This document shows positions 45,582 to 57,307 of a stretch of DNA of 64,000 nucleotides, in pieces; the first letter of the stretch is position 1, and each line of letters starts with the position of its first letter. A program made the translations under genes and the position numbers. The notes beneath the pieces are model-generated. The model was not told where the DNA came from and did no database searches. It was given only the letters and a program-made list of their open reading frames with translations. Origin of the DNA: Diprion similis (taxonomy: Eukaryota; Arthropoda; Insecta; Hymenoptera; Diprionidae); the NCBI RefSeq assembly GCF_021155765.1, contig NC_060111.1, positions 5,614,481 to 5,678,480 of the forward strand, in the 5' to 3' direction.

Positions 45582-46770
45582 AAGAAGGAGGGAAGAGGAA
45601 TTTATCGACAAGGAAAAGTGGAAAAGCCTTCTCTCCTCTACCTCCTTTTCCTCCCTTCCTCCCTTCTTTCCTTCCTTTCGTCGTAATCCCGTTGCATCGC
45701 CGCATCGGCGAAAGGCATGCGGCACGAGGCACGTATCTTCTGTTTTTCCATCTCCATCCTTGGGGTTTCGTCTCCTCCTCAAGTTTGACCCTAACGTTGG
45801 CATAATATTCCCGTTATCACACCCATACGCTCGTGGAAAGGTGTGTCAGACCATCAGGTGTCTTGAAACATATCAAATATATGTACCGAAAATCCGTTCC
45901 CTTCTCGAAACGACATGACATGAAAGATTCGAATTCATCAGGCTGAAGTTTTCAGCGTTATTAGCAATGACGTTGATTTGGAAAAATTCGTTATTTTGAA
46001 GAGGTTGAAGTTAGTAAAGTCACCGTATCGAAACGTCGAAACAAAAAATTACTGTTTCAACACCTTTAGATTGAGTGAAAGAAGTTAAATTTTTACAAAA
46101 TCTAAATTTTATTCAAACTTTAATTAAACACTTTTTTTAAATTTCAGGTAATAAACTTTAAACTTTCTAAGTAACGAGTTTTTCTACCAAAGATTCATCA
46201 TCGCAATAACGTTTACAGAAACTTCAGCCCGATTTCCTAAACCTTTAATAAACCATCAACAAATAACTCAGATTTTATAAATTTAAATTCTTCGATTATT
46301 CCAAAGGTATACATACAAAACAGCCACTTTTCTGTCAACCTTTCGATACGTTCACCTTCACGTCGCTATAACTTCAGCCTCGTTCAAATTTCTATGTATA
46401 ATATATATATATATGTACGCGTGAATATATAAAATTTCGTTCGTCTATTACCGAATATGGATCGTGACGACTAATGTAATCACGGGACCCTTTAATTCCT
46501 CCTCCCACGTCGCGAGAGATTTTTGAGGGTCACGATTTTCCTCGGCCTCTTTACACGATTTTCTTCTCTCTCGTTTCCGCCTGGTGTCTAGCCGTTTGAT
46601 CCCCCTCCCTCCCCGTCGTTCTCTCTCTTTCTCTCTCTTCACCTCTCTTTCGCTATCCTTCTACGGACTGCTTTCCGCCGCGTACAATAATTCGTAGGTG
46701 TTTTGCTGCTTCGTTCATTCGTCTGGTGTTCGGATCGGATCGGATCGGATCTGATGGCAAGAGTACGTAT

Positions 46771-46812
46771 GTAGGTAGGTAGGTAGGTTGGTAGGTAGGT
46801 TGGTAGGTAGTA
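46771..46812 (+). repeat. GTAG tetranucleotide microsatellite
   Basis: An interrupted GTAG/GTTG run just after four perfect CGGAT units at 46731-46750. Confidence 0.85.
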
Positions 46813-48625
46813 GTTATCTTGTAGAACCGGTCTACACTCTACTATACCTACGACAAGCTGCCTGACGATGCTGCTTGCATCGCTGAGATTCCCTCGGTCA
46901 GAGAGTGATCGGACACTTCTTCTTTTTCTTCTTCATCATCTTCATCATCGTCTTCTTCTTCTTCTTCTTCTTCTTCGAATACTCTGCGAATGAATAGTAA
47001 AGCCGGCGAATAAACGAAGAAGTCGGTGTTAATACATGTATTATGTGTATCAAACACATCTCTATCTATATAGGTGTATGCAGCCTTTCATATGAATTTC
47101 TCTAATACCCGCATGACTTTACGCACGTGTATAATGTAGTCCAGCCTCGACGTCTAGGGTATTAAGCTCGTTTAACCCCTTCGAACAACATCCTCACCTC
47201 TCTTCTTATACTCTCAGAAAAGAAAATTTGTATGTTTATTTCGAATACAGTTATAATACGAGGCTGGAATTCTATAATATTCAAATAAGGTAGTCAAGAT
47301 TGAAAATCAAATTTTACGGAATACCATTAACTCTCGATAATTTTATAGAATTATACGGATAAAAGTCTGATCGATTTTTATATTTTATAAAAATTTAACA
47401 TCTTCTTTGGCAGCTAACTTCGACTGTTAACTTCAGCTTCATAATTCTAATCGCTAGAATCACGATTGTCGGTTAAAATTTGTCATTTTTTTTCTCTCGA
47501 TTTTCTTTTTTCTTCTTATTCTTCTAGTATTTTTCATAAAGTTTTCTTCTTTCTCCTCCATTTCGACTACTTCGAAACAATACGCTCTTTATAATATTAC
47601 TCTTTTCACAATCGCGATACCTTTCATTAATACCAGCTGCACTCGATGTTATTCTTTCACTTATTGACAACTCGTTTTAGTTTATTATTATAGCACAATT
47701 TTGTCACTGTTTTTTTTTTCTCTCTCTCTTTTCATTTTTCTTCATACCTACCTAAAATGTTCATAAATGAAATTTTTCCTCTTCTCTTTCCAATGTAAAC
47801 TTCAATAGTTGGTGGAATATTATTACCGCGTGATTATATTCATTTTTTCTTTCTTTCTTTTTTGTCAATGAAAAATTGCTTTCTCTCCAAGACGACAAAG
47901 TAAAACAAAGAAAATGAAATGATAAGTGTATTATACTGAAAATATTACTCACCGTAAGCATTTATGACTGTGGAATGGTCTAACAATTGACAATTCGTTT
48001 GAATCTAGGCGCATAAGTAGGTACTAATTAATATCATCTTGTTAATACTTCAGTAATTGTTGATTTTATAATATAAATTTATGAAAAACAATCGCTGGTC
48101 AACAATTATTTATTATCATTCAAATAACACAACGTTATTGAATGTTTTTGCAAATTCTTGTTTGCCGGAATTATGTTCAATTCTAATAAAACCATATAAA
48201 AATACGTATCGTCTGTAGAATTATTTACAATTCGTGGACTGTTTAAACTTAATTTGCATCAACATAATAGTGATTACTAGGGTTTCTCTCGTCGCGCGTG
48301 TCGTAAGCTTATATATATATATATATATATATAATTATATTATAATAAGGCCGAAGCTTTGAAAACCGTCTGAATCTGAAAAGTTTGGCCTTAAATAAAC
48401 AATCTCGAAATTTTTCAACAAACTTTAATTTTAAGCTACTGATTTTTATATTCACGGAGTGTGATCATCAACGGTTTCATTTGATTGTTGTTGTTGTAGA
48501 TTTAGTAATATATTCATATCATCAGTCTCGTCAGTTTCTTCATATTTAAATGAAAATCCCGTATCGTTGTTTTTAACAAAAATTTCTGTACCCACGCGAG
48601 ATACTTGATTTCTATTTTATTTACA

Positions 48626-48660
<35 letters not shown>

Positions 48661-49103
48661 TTTTTTTTTTTATTCAAATTTTAGTTTACGCTGATGATAT
48701 TATGTTGATCATAAGAAAACAATTAATTCGGCTCTATAAAATTTACTCGTTTAAAGAAAATAGTGATCCAATAATTGAGGGAAAAATAATTTAAAAAAGA
48801 GAAAAAAAAAGGTGGTGAAACAAAACTAAGTAGGTATATTATTTCAATATTAATGATCTAGCAAAGAATCATCAGAATATTTTTTCTATCACTGTATTCT
48901 TGTTATTTATCTATATAACGTTGTTATTCTGGAAGTGAAATTAATTATCTTTTGGCCGTTTCCGGTTCTTCAAACGCAACGTTATTATCATTATCATTCC
49001 TGATGGTCCTTGCGCGATTAGATGGAACTTCATTCTGCGTTACAGCTGATTGTGAGGACTAAAGAACCGGCAAACAAGACGAAACGATGTTTCTTTGCTT
49101 CTT

Positions 49104-49132
49104 TCTCTCTCTCTCTCTCTCTCTTACTCTCC

Positions 49133-49163
<31 letters not shown>

Positions 49164-49178
49164 CGATCTCTCTCTCTC
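49104..49178 (+). repeat. Interrupted CT microsatellite
   Basis: Long TC/CT runs broken by ttactctccatt and ccga. The open frames across it on both strands are by-products. Confidence 0.9.
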
Positions 49179-52100
49179 GCCTACCTGTTACTATTCTCGT
49201 CGTAGTCCCGGGCGACGCTGTTCCTCGCAATCTCAAAACCCCTTCGACGTTAGCTCGATCCGCCCGCGATTTTGCACAACAATGTTTTACATATGTATAT
49301 ACTTGATCGAGAAAATATTTGCGATTATTTGTACATTTATAAAAAAAATAATACATGATTTTTTATTTGTACTATTTATAAATCGCTTTCAAACTTCAGC
49401 TATACATGTATACATATGCTTCGGAAATTCAGTTGAACATAAATTTCGGATATTGTTTTGTTTAATTTCTAATCATTTGTGTAAAACTAAGGAATATTGT
49501 GCGGTTTTTAGATAGAAAATTTATGTATTCAAGGTGCAAAAATTTTGGAGGCTTTTTTTTTTTTTTCTTCTTTTTGTCACAAAATCTTCTCGATATTACT
49601 ATAGGTCTGTAGGTTTTACGGGAAAAAGTCGGGGAGTTTTATTTGAAAAAAAAAAAAAAAAATTTCGTCACCCTCTGTTTTTGTGGATTTTATTATTTAT
49701 GACCCAATTTTTTTTTGCATTCGTATCGCTACAAATCTCGAAAATTGTTACATAAAAACATACAGAAGTAGAAAATATTCGATCCTAACAGAAAATATTT
49801 TTTCTTTTGACGAAAAACAAAGTTGAATAAATTTAGTAAATTTTCAAAAAATTTTGAATTGATTAAAAATTTAAACATCGATATTCAAGCGTTTCGTTAC
49901 GATTCGAGTAGTTCTTTAAAATTTAACATTTTTTAAAAAAATCTTCGTATAGCTTACGTTATATATATATATATACGTAATTAATTAATTTTATAATTAA
50001 ACCGAATTGACGATTTGATCTGGTAACCAAAAATAGTAAGAACGATTTTTGGCCAAGTAAACATTCTCAAAACGCGGATACGCTGCAACAGCTGCTGCCA
50101 GCTGTCAGCTCTTGGACACTTTTTTTCGAGACTCTGCGTTGCGGCGTCTGCAGCCTCGATGGAATCATACAATTTCCTTTACTCCCAAGCTTCTTGTCAC
50201 GCACAAAAGTAGCTTTTTTTTCTCTCTTTCTCTCTCATTTCTTTCTACTCTGCTTTTAACAATCTGTTACACGAAGTGCACGCTACAATTATCAGTACAA
50301 ACACTTTGACTGACTGATTTACATTTTCATGAAAACTGACGAAAAATGAATTATATGAAATTTTTTTTTTTTTTTTTCACAACATAGCTGCGACTCAATA
50401 TGCACAAATTGATATTCTTGGACGAAAGCACAGATGTCGACACATGTTGTTATTTACGATTACGAATTTACGGCTAATTACGAATCTGAGCTCGAAATTT
50501 CGAAATTTAAAATAAATTTCGAAAGAAGCGTCCGAAAAGTTACTTGAAATTCTTTACAAATCTGGAAAATCAGATTTTGGATAACGCTGTAACTTTTTTT
50601 TTTTTTTTTTTTTTTTTACGTATTAAAGCATTGGTTTACTGTTTGTTCATTATTTATAATCATTTCCAAATTCAAATAAAAAATATGACTTTGTTGATTT
50701 GTACAGACTCGATTTAAAACGCGATTTTTTTTTATTCCACACCTTGGCATTCTCGTCGCAAATTTCGTGTAAAAAAAACACGTGAAATAATCTGATTTGA
50801 TGAAAGATGAATAATGAAGTATCGTAAAAATCGTTGATTGATTTTTTCAGACAAAAAAAAAAATTCAACTTCACTCAATCAAATAAATATACTTTTTTCT
50901 CATCGCGCATAAGTATCTTAATAGTTATCTTTTTAAATATCTGTATCGTGAGAGTTACTCGATCGAAATTCAGCTCAAGTTATTGAAAATATACTGAGTT
51001 ATGATTTTTTTTTTCAATCAGATTGATCCATTTTCTGTCTTTTGTTGTTTTATGATTTTTTTCTTTTCATATATTAAAAATTAAAAAAGAAAAATCCGTT
51101 ACGAGGGAATATCGCTTCAACTAATTCCAACTCGCTAAATTTCATTTCAACTTTCATACTTTTGCTATATATATATCATATTTCTGTCTCACAACAGCTA
51201 GTTACGAAGAAAATCTACGACTATAGCGACTACGTCGAAAAAAACTACCGTTTTTTCAAACACTAACACAAGTTAGTAACGTTAACGTAACGTTTGATGA
51301 TGAGTAAAAACCGTTATTTCGCGATTTTTGAATTGTCTGAAATAGTGAAAAGTAATGATTTTTTTTTTTTAACCAATGTTTCGTTACGATAACGTAACTA
51401 ACTTCAACCTCGTAAAAAATTATTGTTTAACAATTTTAGGACGACTTTGAGGAGGAATTAATGTTTATTTTTTATATCACGGCTTAACAAGTTTCGGAAA
51501 ATCACTTAGATGCGAATTAGCCATTTTTTTCTAAACATGCATCGGTTACAGTTACGTTACTAACTTCATCCTCATGCCGCATGGTATTGGCTAGTGTCCA
51601 GCATGGGCGATATATTTATACGGGTCGCAATGGCTCGCACGACAAATCCAGACCCTTGATCTCTTCTCTCTCGTTTTCTTCTTCCTCCTCCTCTTCTTCT
51701 TTTTCTTCTTCTTCTTCTTCTTCTTCTTCGTCTTCTTACTAAACGACTGCAGACACTTCCAACAGCCTCATCTCTCTTTCTTTTTCTCTTTCTCTTTTTC
51801 TTTTTCTCTCTCGCCACGTCGCAGCACCTCGTCTAGTCTTCTAGCTCACTTATATATCCACTAATTACTATAGTCCGTCATCTTCCTTTTTTCTCCCGCC
51901 GTTTTACAACTTGCTACAGATTTTTATCTTCGTATTACAGCATCCCCCCCCCCCCCCCCCAAAGTCTATTAGGTATAAGAATCACGGACGGAATTTTTGA
52001 AAATTTTGTACATTACCTATTATTTGAATTTGATATTAGAATACCAAAATTGAAAATAGTGGATCTAATATGGCGGATAAAAGGTTCAGATTTTATCGAA

Positions 52101-53033
52101 TTCGGTCAAAAAACTCTACTCAGGGGCAGATACAATCTAATTTTCAATGTTTCAAACACGCTATTTTCAACAACAATCGCTTCACCGTAATCATATGTTT
52201 ATTGTATACACACCCCAAATTCTTGATCGCCATATGTATCCAATAAATATTACACAGGGCTTATAAAATCTGTTGAAACTTTCCAAAGTTATGCAGCCTA
52301 CAACAATATTGACTCACTTTCGTTTGGCTTGTAATGCACGTTGTTTTAATAAGGATACTGATTAGTTGCGGTACAGTCTAGTAAAAAAGGTGTGAAAAAA
52401 ATGGAAAGCTCGAGAAACGTTAGTGTCAAATCAATAATTGGATCAAGTAGTTCTCCTAAGTTTCGTTAGAAGATTATCTCCCTGGTGTATAGAAAAAAAA
52501 ATAAAAAATATCAACAACTAATAACTTTAAAATTTTTATCAAGGTAGAACTTTAGTCTATCGATTTTACACAAGTTGTACATATTTTTCTGATCGTTTAG
52601 TGAAGTGATTGAAAATTTAAGCTCAGGTGAATTATAGATCGTTATTGATTTGAAATCAAAATTCACTCGGATTTATTCTAGAATTGAATAAACTGTGCAG
52701 TAATTTTTGTTGTAAAAAAGGGGAAACAAAAACGATAATGTACGTATATAATGTATGAAAAGTTGTAGATAACTGAGCTACTAATTCCGTGCAAATCAAA
52801 CTAATTGACTAGATTTTTAACTATTTCAAAGAGATTTCAAATAAACCGCGTCAGTCATGTTTGGCTACTTTTAGAGGGATTTTCCTAGCTTAGGAATCTA
52901 GTAATTTCATGAATACTCAATGTACGATTAGTAAAGTAAGTAAGGATTATGAATTTTTTGTCAACCGATAGGGTGGGCTCAATTTTATCTGACCCAATTA
53001 AACCCAATGGGTTTTACCCAATTAAACCAGGTC

Positions 53034-53341
53034 TAACAAGGAGAGGACTCATCCAGTGTGACACGGATTTTAATGAAATTGAAGGAGGTGACTCGGGGTG
53101 ATGTGAGAAGAATTTTCGACCCCCAAACATGCGCCACTAGAGCCTTGTTTTCGAGTTATTTGTAAAAAACGGTTTTTTTAACAGCTCGAAATCTAAAAAA
53201 AAACGTTTCTTGCGAATAACTCGAAAACAAGGCTCCAGTGGCGCATGTTTGGGGGTCGAAAATTCTTCTGACATCACCCCAAGTCACCGCCTTCAATTTC
53301 ATCAAAATCCGTGATACACTGGATGAGTCGTATTCTTGTAA
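53034..53341. repeat. Palindromic foldback element (hairpin MITE-like)
   Basis: The two arms are reverse complements along almost their whole length. The left arm contains gactcatccagtgtgacacg and acccccaaacatgcgccact; the right arm contains ggcgcatgtttgggggtcga and gtgatacactggatgagtc. The centre is a loop of about 13 bases around 53181-53193 (acagctcgaaatc). The arms are about 135-145 bp with scattered mismatches. No ORF of note. A non-autonomous foldback transposon is the likely origin. Confidence 0.85.
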
Positions 53342-53450
53342 GAGAAAAATATTTTCTCCTTTTTTAACCAATTAATAAATAGTGGTATGTATTCTTATCA
53401 CCACCTATTTTATATCCATTTTTTTATATCTCGAAAACTTTTCAACAAGT

Positions 53451-53855
53451 TTTTTGGGTCGTTGATTGCGAATTTGAAATCGGATATTAAAAATTCAAGA
53501 TGGAGGATGAAAATGACATATTCGATCGAACCCGGAGAAAATAACCTCCTATCCAGGGGTTTTTGGAGGTCGCTAATGACGAATCTGAAATCCAAATTGG
53601 ATTTTAAACATTCAAAATGGCGGACGAGAATTTCAAATTCGATCGCATCCGGAGGAAAACTCGCTGTCCAAGTATTTTTGGGGTCGCTGATCACGAATCT
53701 GAAATCAGATTCTGAAAATTCAGTATTGCAAATCCAATCAGTGACCCCGAAAACTCTGCTACAGATTTTTTTTTATCGGTTTTGATTAAATTTGAAATTT
53801 GGAATTTTCGAAATCTGATTTCAGATTCGTAACCAGTGACCCCAAAGTCATAGCA
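53451..53855. repeat. Tandem and inverted copies of a 'ggggtcgctgat' repeat
   Basis: Three direct copies with a period of about 108-116 bp start near 53451, 53560 and 53675. They share ttttggggtcgctgatnacg, aatctgaaatc and attcaaaatggcggacga, followed by ttcgatcgnancc. Near 53785-53850 an inverted copy gives ctgatttcagattcgtaacc and agtgacccc. The short open frames here are repeats, not genes. Confidence 0.75.
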
Positions 53856-54073
53856 CAGTATCTTGTTACAAAAGTTGACTCAGTACAATAATGTGTGACC
53901 CAAAACCTAATCATTCCCTGCTTTTATGGAACGAAGAAATCCCAAAAAAAAAAAAAAAAACCGAGTTTTTTCTCACCCTACGACAACTAACCTCGTTGAA
54001 CACCGTCTATGCGTATCTTAAAATTGAAATACTAGGAACCGAAGCTAGGCTATCTCACAGTTATTGGAAATTT

Positions 54074-54233
54074 CATTCGGCTAAAATCTCTCCGAGGACA
54101 ATGACCCCGGGACATGATTCCGCAGAGATGTCGTGCGGAATCCGCGACGGAGGTTCCGGGGATAGCAACCTTGGCCCAGTCAAAGCCTCGGGCAAGAATC
54201 GTTCGACGGGCCCATTTTTCTCCAACCACCACA
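54074..54233. other. GC-rich island in AT-rich intron
   Basis: A block of about 160 bp of balanced or high GC, including gaccccgggacatgattccg and gcggaatccgcgacggaggt, stands out from the surrounding AT-rich intron. Both strands are open across it, but no start, splice pair or family resemblance supports a gene. It could be an exon of a nested transcript, a transposon remnant or a regulatory element. Confidence 0.35.
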
Positions 54234-56195
54234 TTATGCTCGTACCAGTATATACCTGTATATACATATGGGATATTCCACGCCAAGTCGACCAGTGTTA
54301 AACCGCAACCATCTCAAAATCATTTCATATTTTTTTTCAACATTCTACTCGGTAAAAAATGTGACCTGAAAAATTTTTCACATTTTTTTTTATCAAACCG
54401 TTTATTTTTTATAATATAAATACTTGAAGTCTGTTACGAATGTCCATTTTTGAAAATATGGAAAAATTCTCAAAAATCATCAATTTTACACACATTTTGT
54501 GTACATACATATATATTGTACGAAACGTTGATATATGTATACGTGATAGTGACGAGAAATTGAATTTTTTTTTTTTTTTTTTTTTTTTTTTTCTTTACCC
54601 TTTTACCGATTTCCGATAATCAGTTTTGCGTAAAACTATGATTAATTCTTAAGGATTGATTTAAAAATTATAAGTGTAAAAGTCGATTGATTTGTGTTGA
54701 ATTGAGTTTGAAAAAAAAAAAACAAAAAAAAATGTATATATATTTTCCGCAAATTTTTAAAAATCTTCAGGAATTTAGAGACCACAAATTTATTGTCTCT
54801 GTGTCACATTTTCTTGACTACAAAATTGTTTGAAAATTATCGGTATCCTTATTTTGATTGAATATAATTATTGCATATTATATATATGCGATTATTTTTG
54901 TACAATAAATTTGCCTAAAATTCGATATTGAATTTTGTCAAAACTTAATAACCCATAAATTTCTAATTCTTATTATTTATCCCCATAACCAGTTATTTGT
55001 GTCAACATCATTTACAAGTCTATCCTATACCTGTAATAAAGCTATTTAATCATTTGACGTGGAAGATAGAAAACGTAATATATATATATAGGTGGTGGCA
55101 TTTCGAGTGGACGTCGTGACTTTGCGACGACGACCTCCTGCCCTGCTGACCCACTGTGTCAGAGGATGGAGTCGAGGCGTAGAAAAATGACCAAGAAAGG
55201 AATTGAAAAAAAAAAAGAAAAAGAAAAAGAATAAGGCAAAAGAAAACTCGATAATTCTTTTACCGAAAGTAGTGAGAAAGAATATCGATCAATATATATA
55301 TATATATATATCAATTAGTACGACATATTTATTCTCATTATAAGATGTACTTATGTACGTTTGTATCAGTTTTAAGAAAGAAAGAAAGAAAAACGAAATA
55401 ATTTTTTTTTTTTTTTTAATCAATAAAGTCAGGAAAGTGGAAAGATTTCGAGAAATTTTTGAATCTCGTGTCAGGAAATTTTTTCACAGCGTTGCAGTGA
55501 AAAGATAAAGAACAAATGATTTTTTTTTCCCCCGCACATTTTCGCTCGCATGACCGTTGCATAAATAAAAACAACAAATTAATATTAATATTAATATTAA
55601 CAGCTCAAACTTTTGACAGAATTTTATTTTCGTCATCTTGAACTTTATATATATATATATATAAAATAATAACAACGTCGCGAAAATTTTTCAATTTTGC
55701 AATATCATTTGTCCGCACATTCTGTAATTTTTTTTGATCGCACATGACGATTTGGGAAGGAGTAAATCGTATAACGTTTTGTGGTGTGAGTGAATCGATA
55801 AGGAAACGTTACATAGGAAGTGAAACACCGCAAAAAAAAAAAAAAAAAAAAAATCAGCCGGTTTGTTAACCTCTTCCGACGTCCGTTTCTGCGGACGCGG
55901 AACGCGTCGCGTCGCGACGAATAACGCAAATTCTAGGTAGACGTACCCAGCGTCGTCGTACTATTATACGTGCGTAATTCCTGCTTCCCGCTTCCCAGCG
56001 GTCTAGCGGTCTAGCCAAAGACGGGAAAAGCATGAAATGGTGTCGCAAACTCGTATATACCAGGCGACCTAGTTGCTGCACCCTCATCGTCGTCGTCGAC
56101 GTCTTTTGCCGCTGCAACGTTTGCCTTTTCTATTCTGAGCGAGTCTCCAGTTCCTAGACCGGGCCAGGGGTTCTCTCTAGTCTTCTAGGCCTAGA

Positions 56196-56227
56196 GCTGC
56201 TGCTGCTGCTGCTGTTGCTGCTGCTGT
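56196..56227 (+). repeat. GCT trinucleotide microsatellite
   Basis: About ten units with one gtt interruption, about 100 bases outside the left end of the piggyBac element. Confidence 0.9.
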
Positions 56228-56335
56228 GATCTGCACTCTGTGCGAAACCATGCAATTCCCCGGGAAATAAATATGTTAGTTTTTTGAGGTTTTGAGAGCC
56301 CACTACAAAGGAGAGTTGAAAAAATTTTTTTTTAA

Positions 56336-57038
56336 CCCTTTTCGGACCAAAACGCCACTTTCCATACACCGTTGTTTGGCGGCCTATAACTCATACTATT
56401 CGCGTCTGAAAAAAATCGGGAAGTACATATTTTTGTAGTTTGAAATGTGCCCTTTCGAATGGTGTATATTAAATTTTTCCAAAAAAATTTTTATTATGAA
56501 AAAAAGCCGTTTAACGCTAAAAAAACACCAATTTTTCGCACCTTTTTTTTTTCAAATCGAATTTTGAGCAGGTTCCTGGTCTGCAATGGTCCTGGAACCT
56601 CTCTAACCGGTGGAATAAATGTCTGAACTAAAATGAATGGGGGTTTCAAAGTCGATTTGAACCCTTATTGGGTTCAAAATGGCGCCTAGACCGTAAAATT
56701 TTCACGAACACGTTCATGAATTTTTTATGGAAAAATAATGCACTTTTTCGAAAGGTTGTTGAGAACAAAAAGTTCTTAAAATCACTCAAAAAATGCACCT
56801 GATTTTTTTCAAAATATTTTGAGCATTTTTTTCATTTTGAGAATGGTCAATTTTGCCAAAATTTAAAAAAATGCTCAAAAAATTCTGAAAAAATTAGAGT
56901 ACATTTTTTAAGCGATTTCAAGAACTTTCTATTCGTGACAATTTTCCAAAAAAGTGCATTATTTTCAAGGAAAAAAATTCCAAAGCTCAAAGTGCTATCG
57001 TGTTGATATCGGTCGAATATATTCACACGTTTATCGTC
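56336..57038 (+). repeat. Left terminal inverted repeat of the piggyBac element
   Basis: It matches the reverse complement of 59127-59830 along its whole length; only a few differences were seen (for instance gtacattttt here versus gtaccatttt in the partner, around 56901-56911). Its inner end is ttcacacgtttatcgtc. It also contains an internal imperfect inverted repeat at about 56728-56972. Confidence 0.95.
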
Positions 57039-57307
57039 TGTTCGCCGCAAACAAACTTTACGTTGCCCAACTATCACCAACGTGGAGGTCGACGAATGTT
57101 AATAGTCTTTTTTTTTTTTTACATTTTATTTTATTTTTTTTACAATTGTCTTTTTCATTTTTTTTACATTTTTCTTTTTCATTTTTGTTTACATTTTTCT
57201 TTTTTTACGCTTTTTAAAATATTGTATTTTTTTTTTTAGTCAAAACCAGAAACCATCTGCACTTTTTTTTCTATTTCCGAATATCACGATTATGTCTTTC
57301 TGCTTGT

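Larger units (their letters stand above)
44476..53033 (+). other. Amphiphysin intron 1, left part
   Basis: No coding exon is seen. It holds many simple repeats: a GTTGAA run (45552-45581), CGGAT units (46731-46750), a GTAG tract (46771-46812), TTC tracts (about 46917-46977 and 51700-51730), TA runs (48310-48335 and 49961-49975), an ATT run (about 48628-48660), a CT tract (49104-49178), a C run (51945-51960) and many poly-A/T runs. At least six copies of the dispersed motif ttactaacttcagcctc are scattered through it. A repeat unit with 'aatatggcgga' lies near 52010-52140. Confidence 0.55.
53856..56331 (+). other. Amphiphysin intron 1, middle part
   Basis: Apart from the GC-rich block at 54074-54233 there is nothing gene-like. 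It includes long poly-T/A runs (54565-54592 and 55832-55852), TA runs (55078-55091 and 55289-55310), an attaat run near 55580-55600 and, close to the piggyBac insertion, a GCT/CTG tract at 56196-56227. Confidence 0.5.

Noticed and set aside
51572..51817. 81-codon Arg/Lys-rich minus frame
   Set aside because: Translation of a TTC/CT tract; no real protein features.
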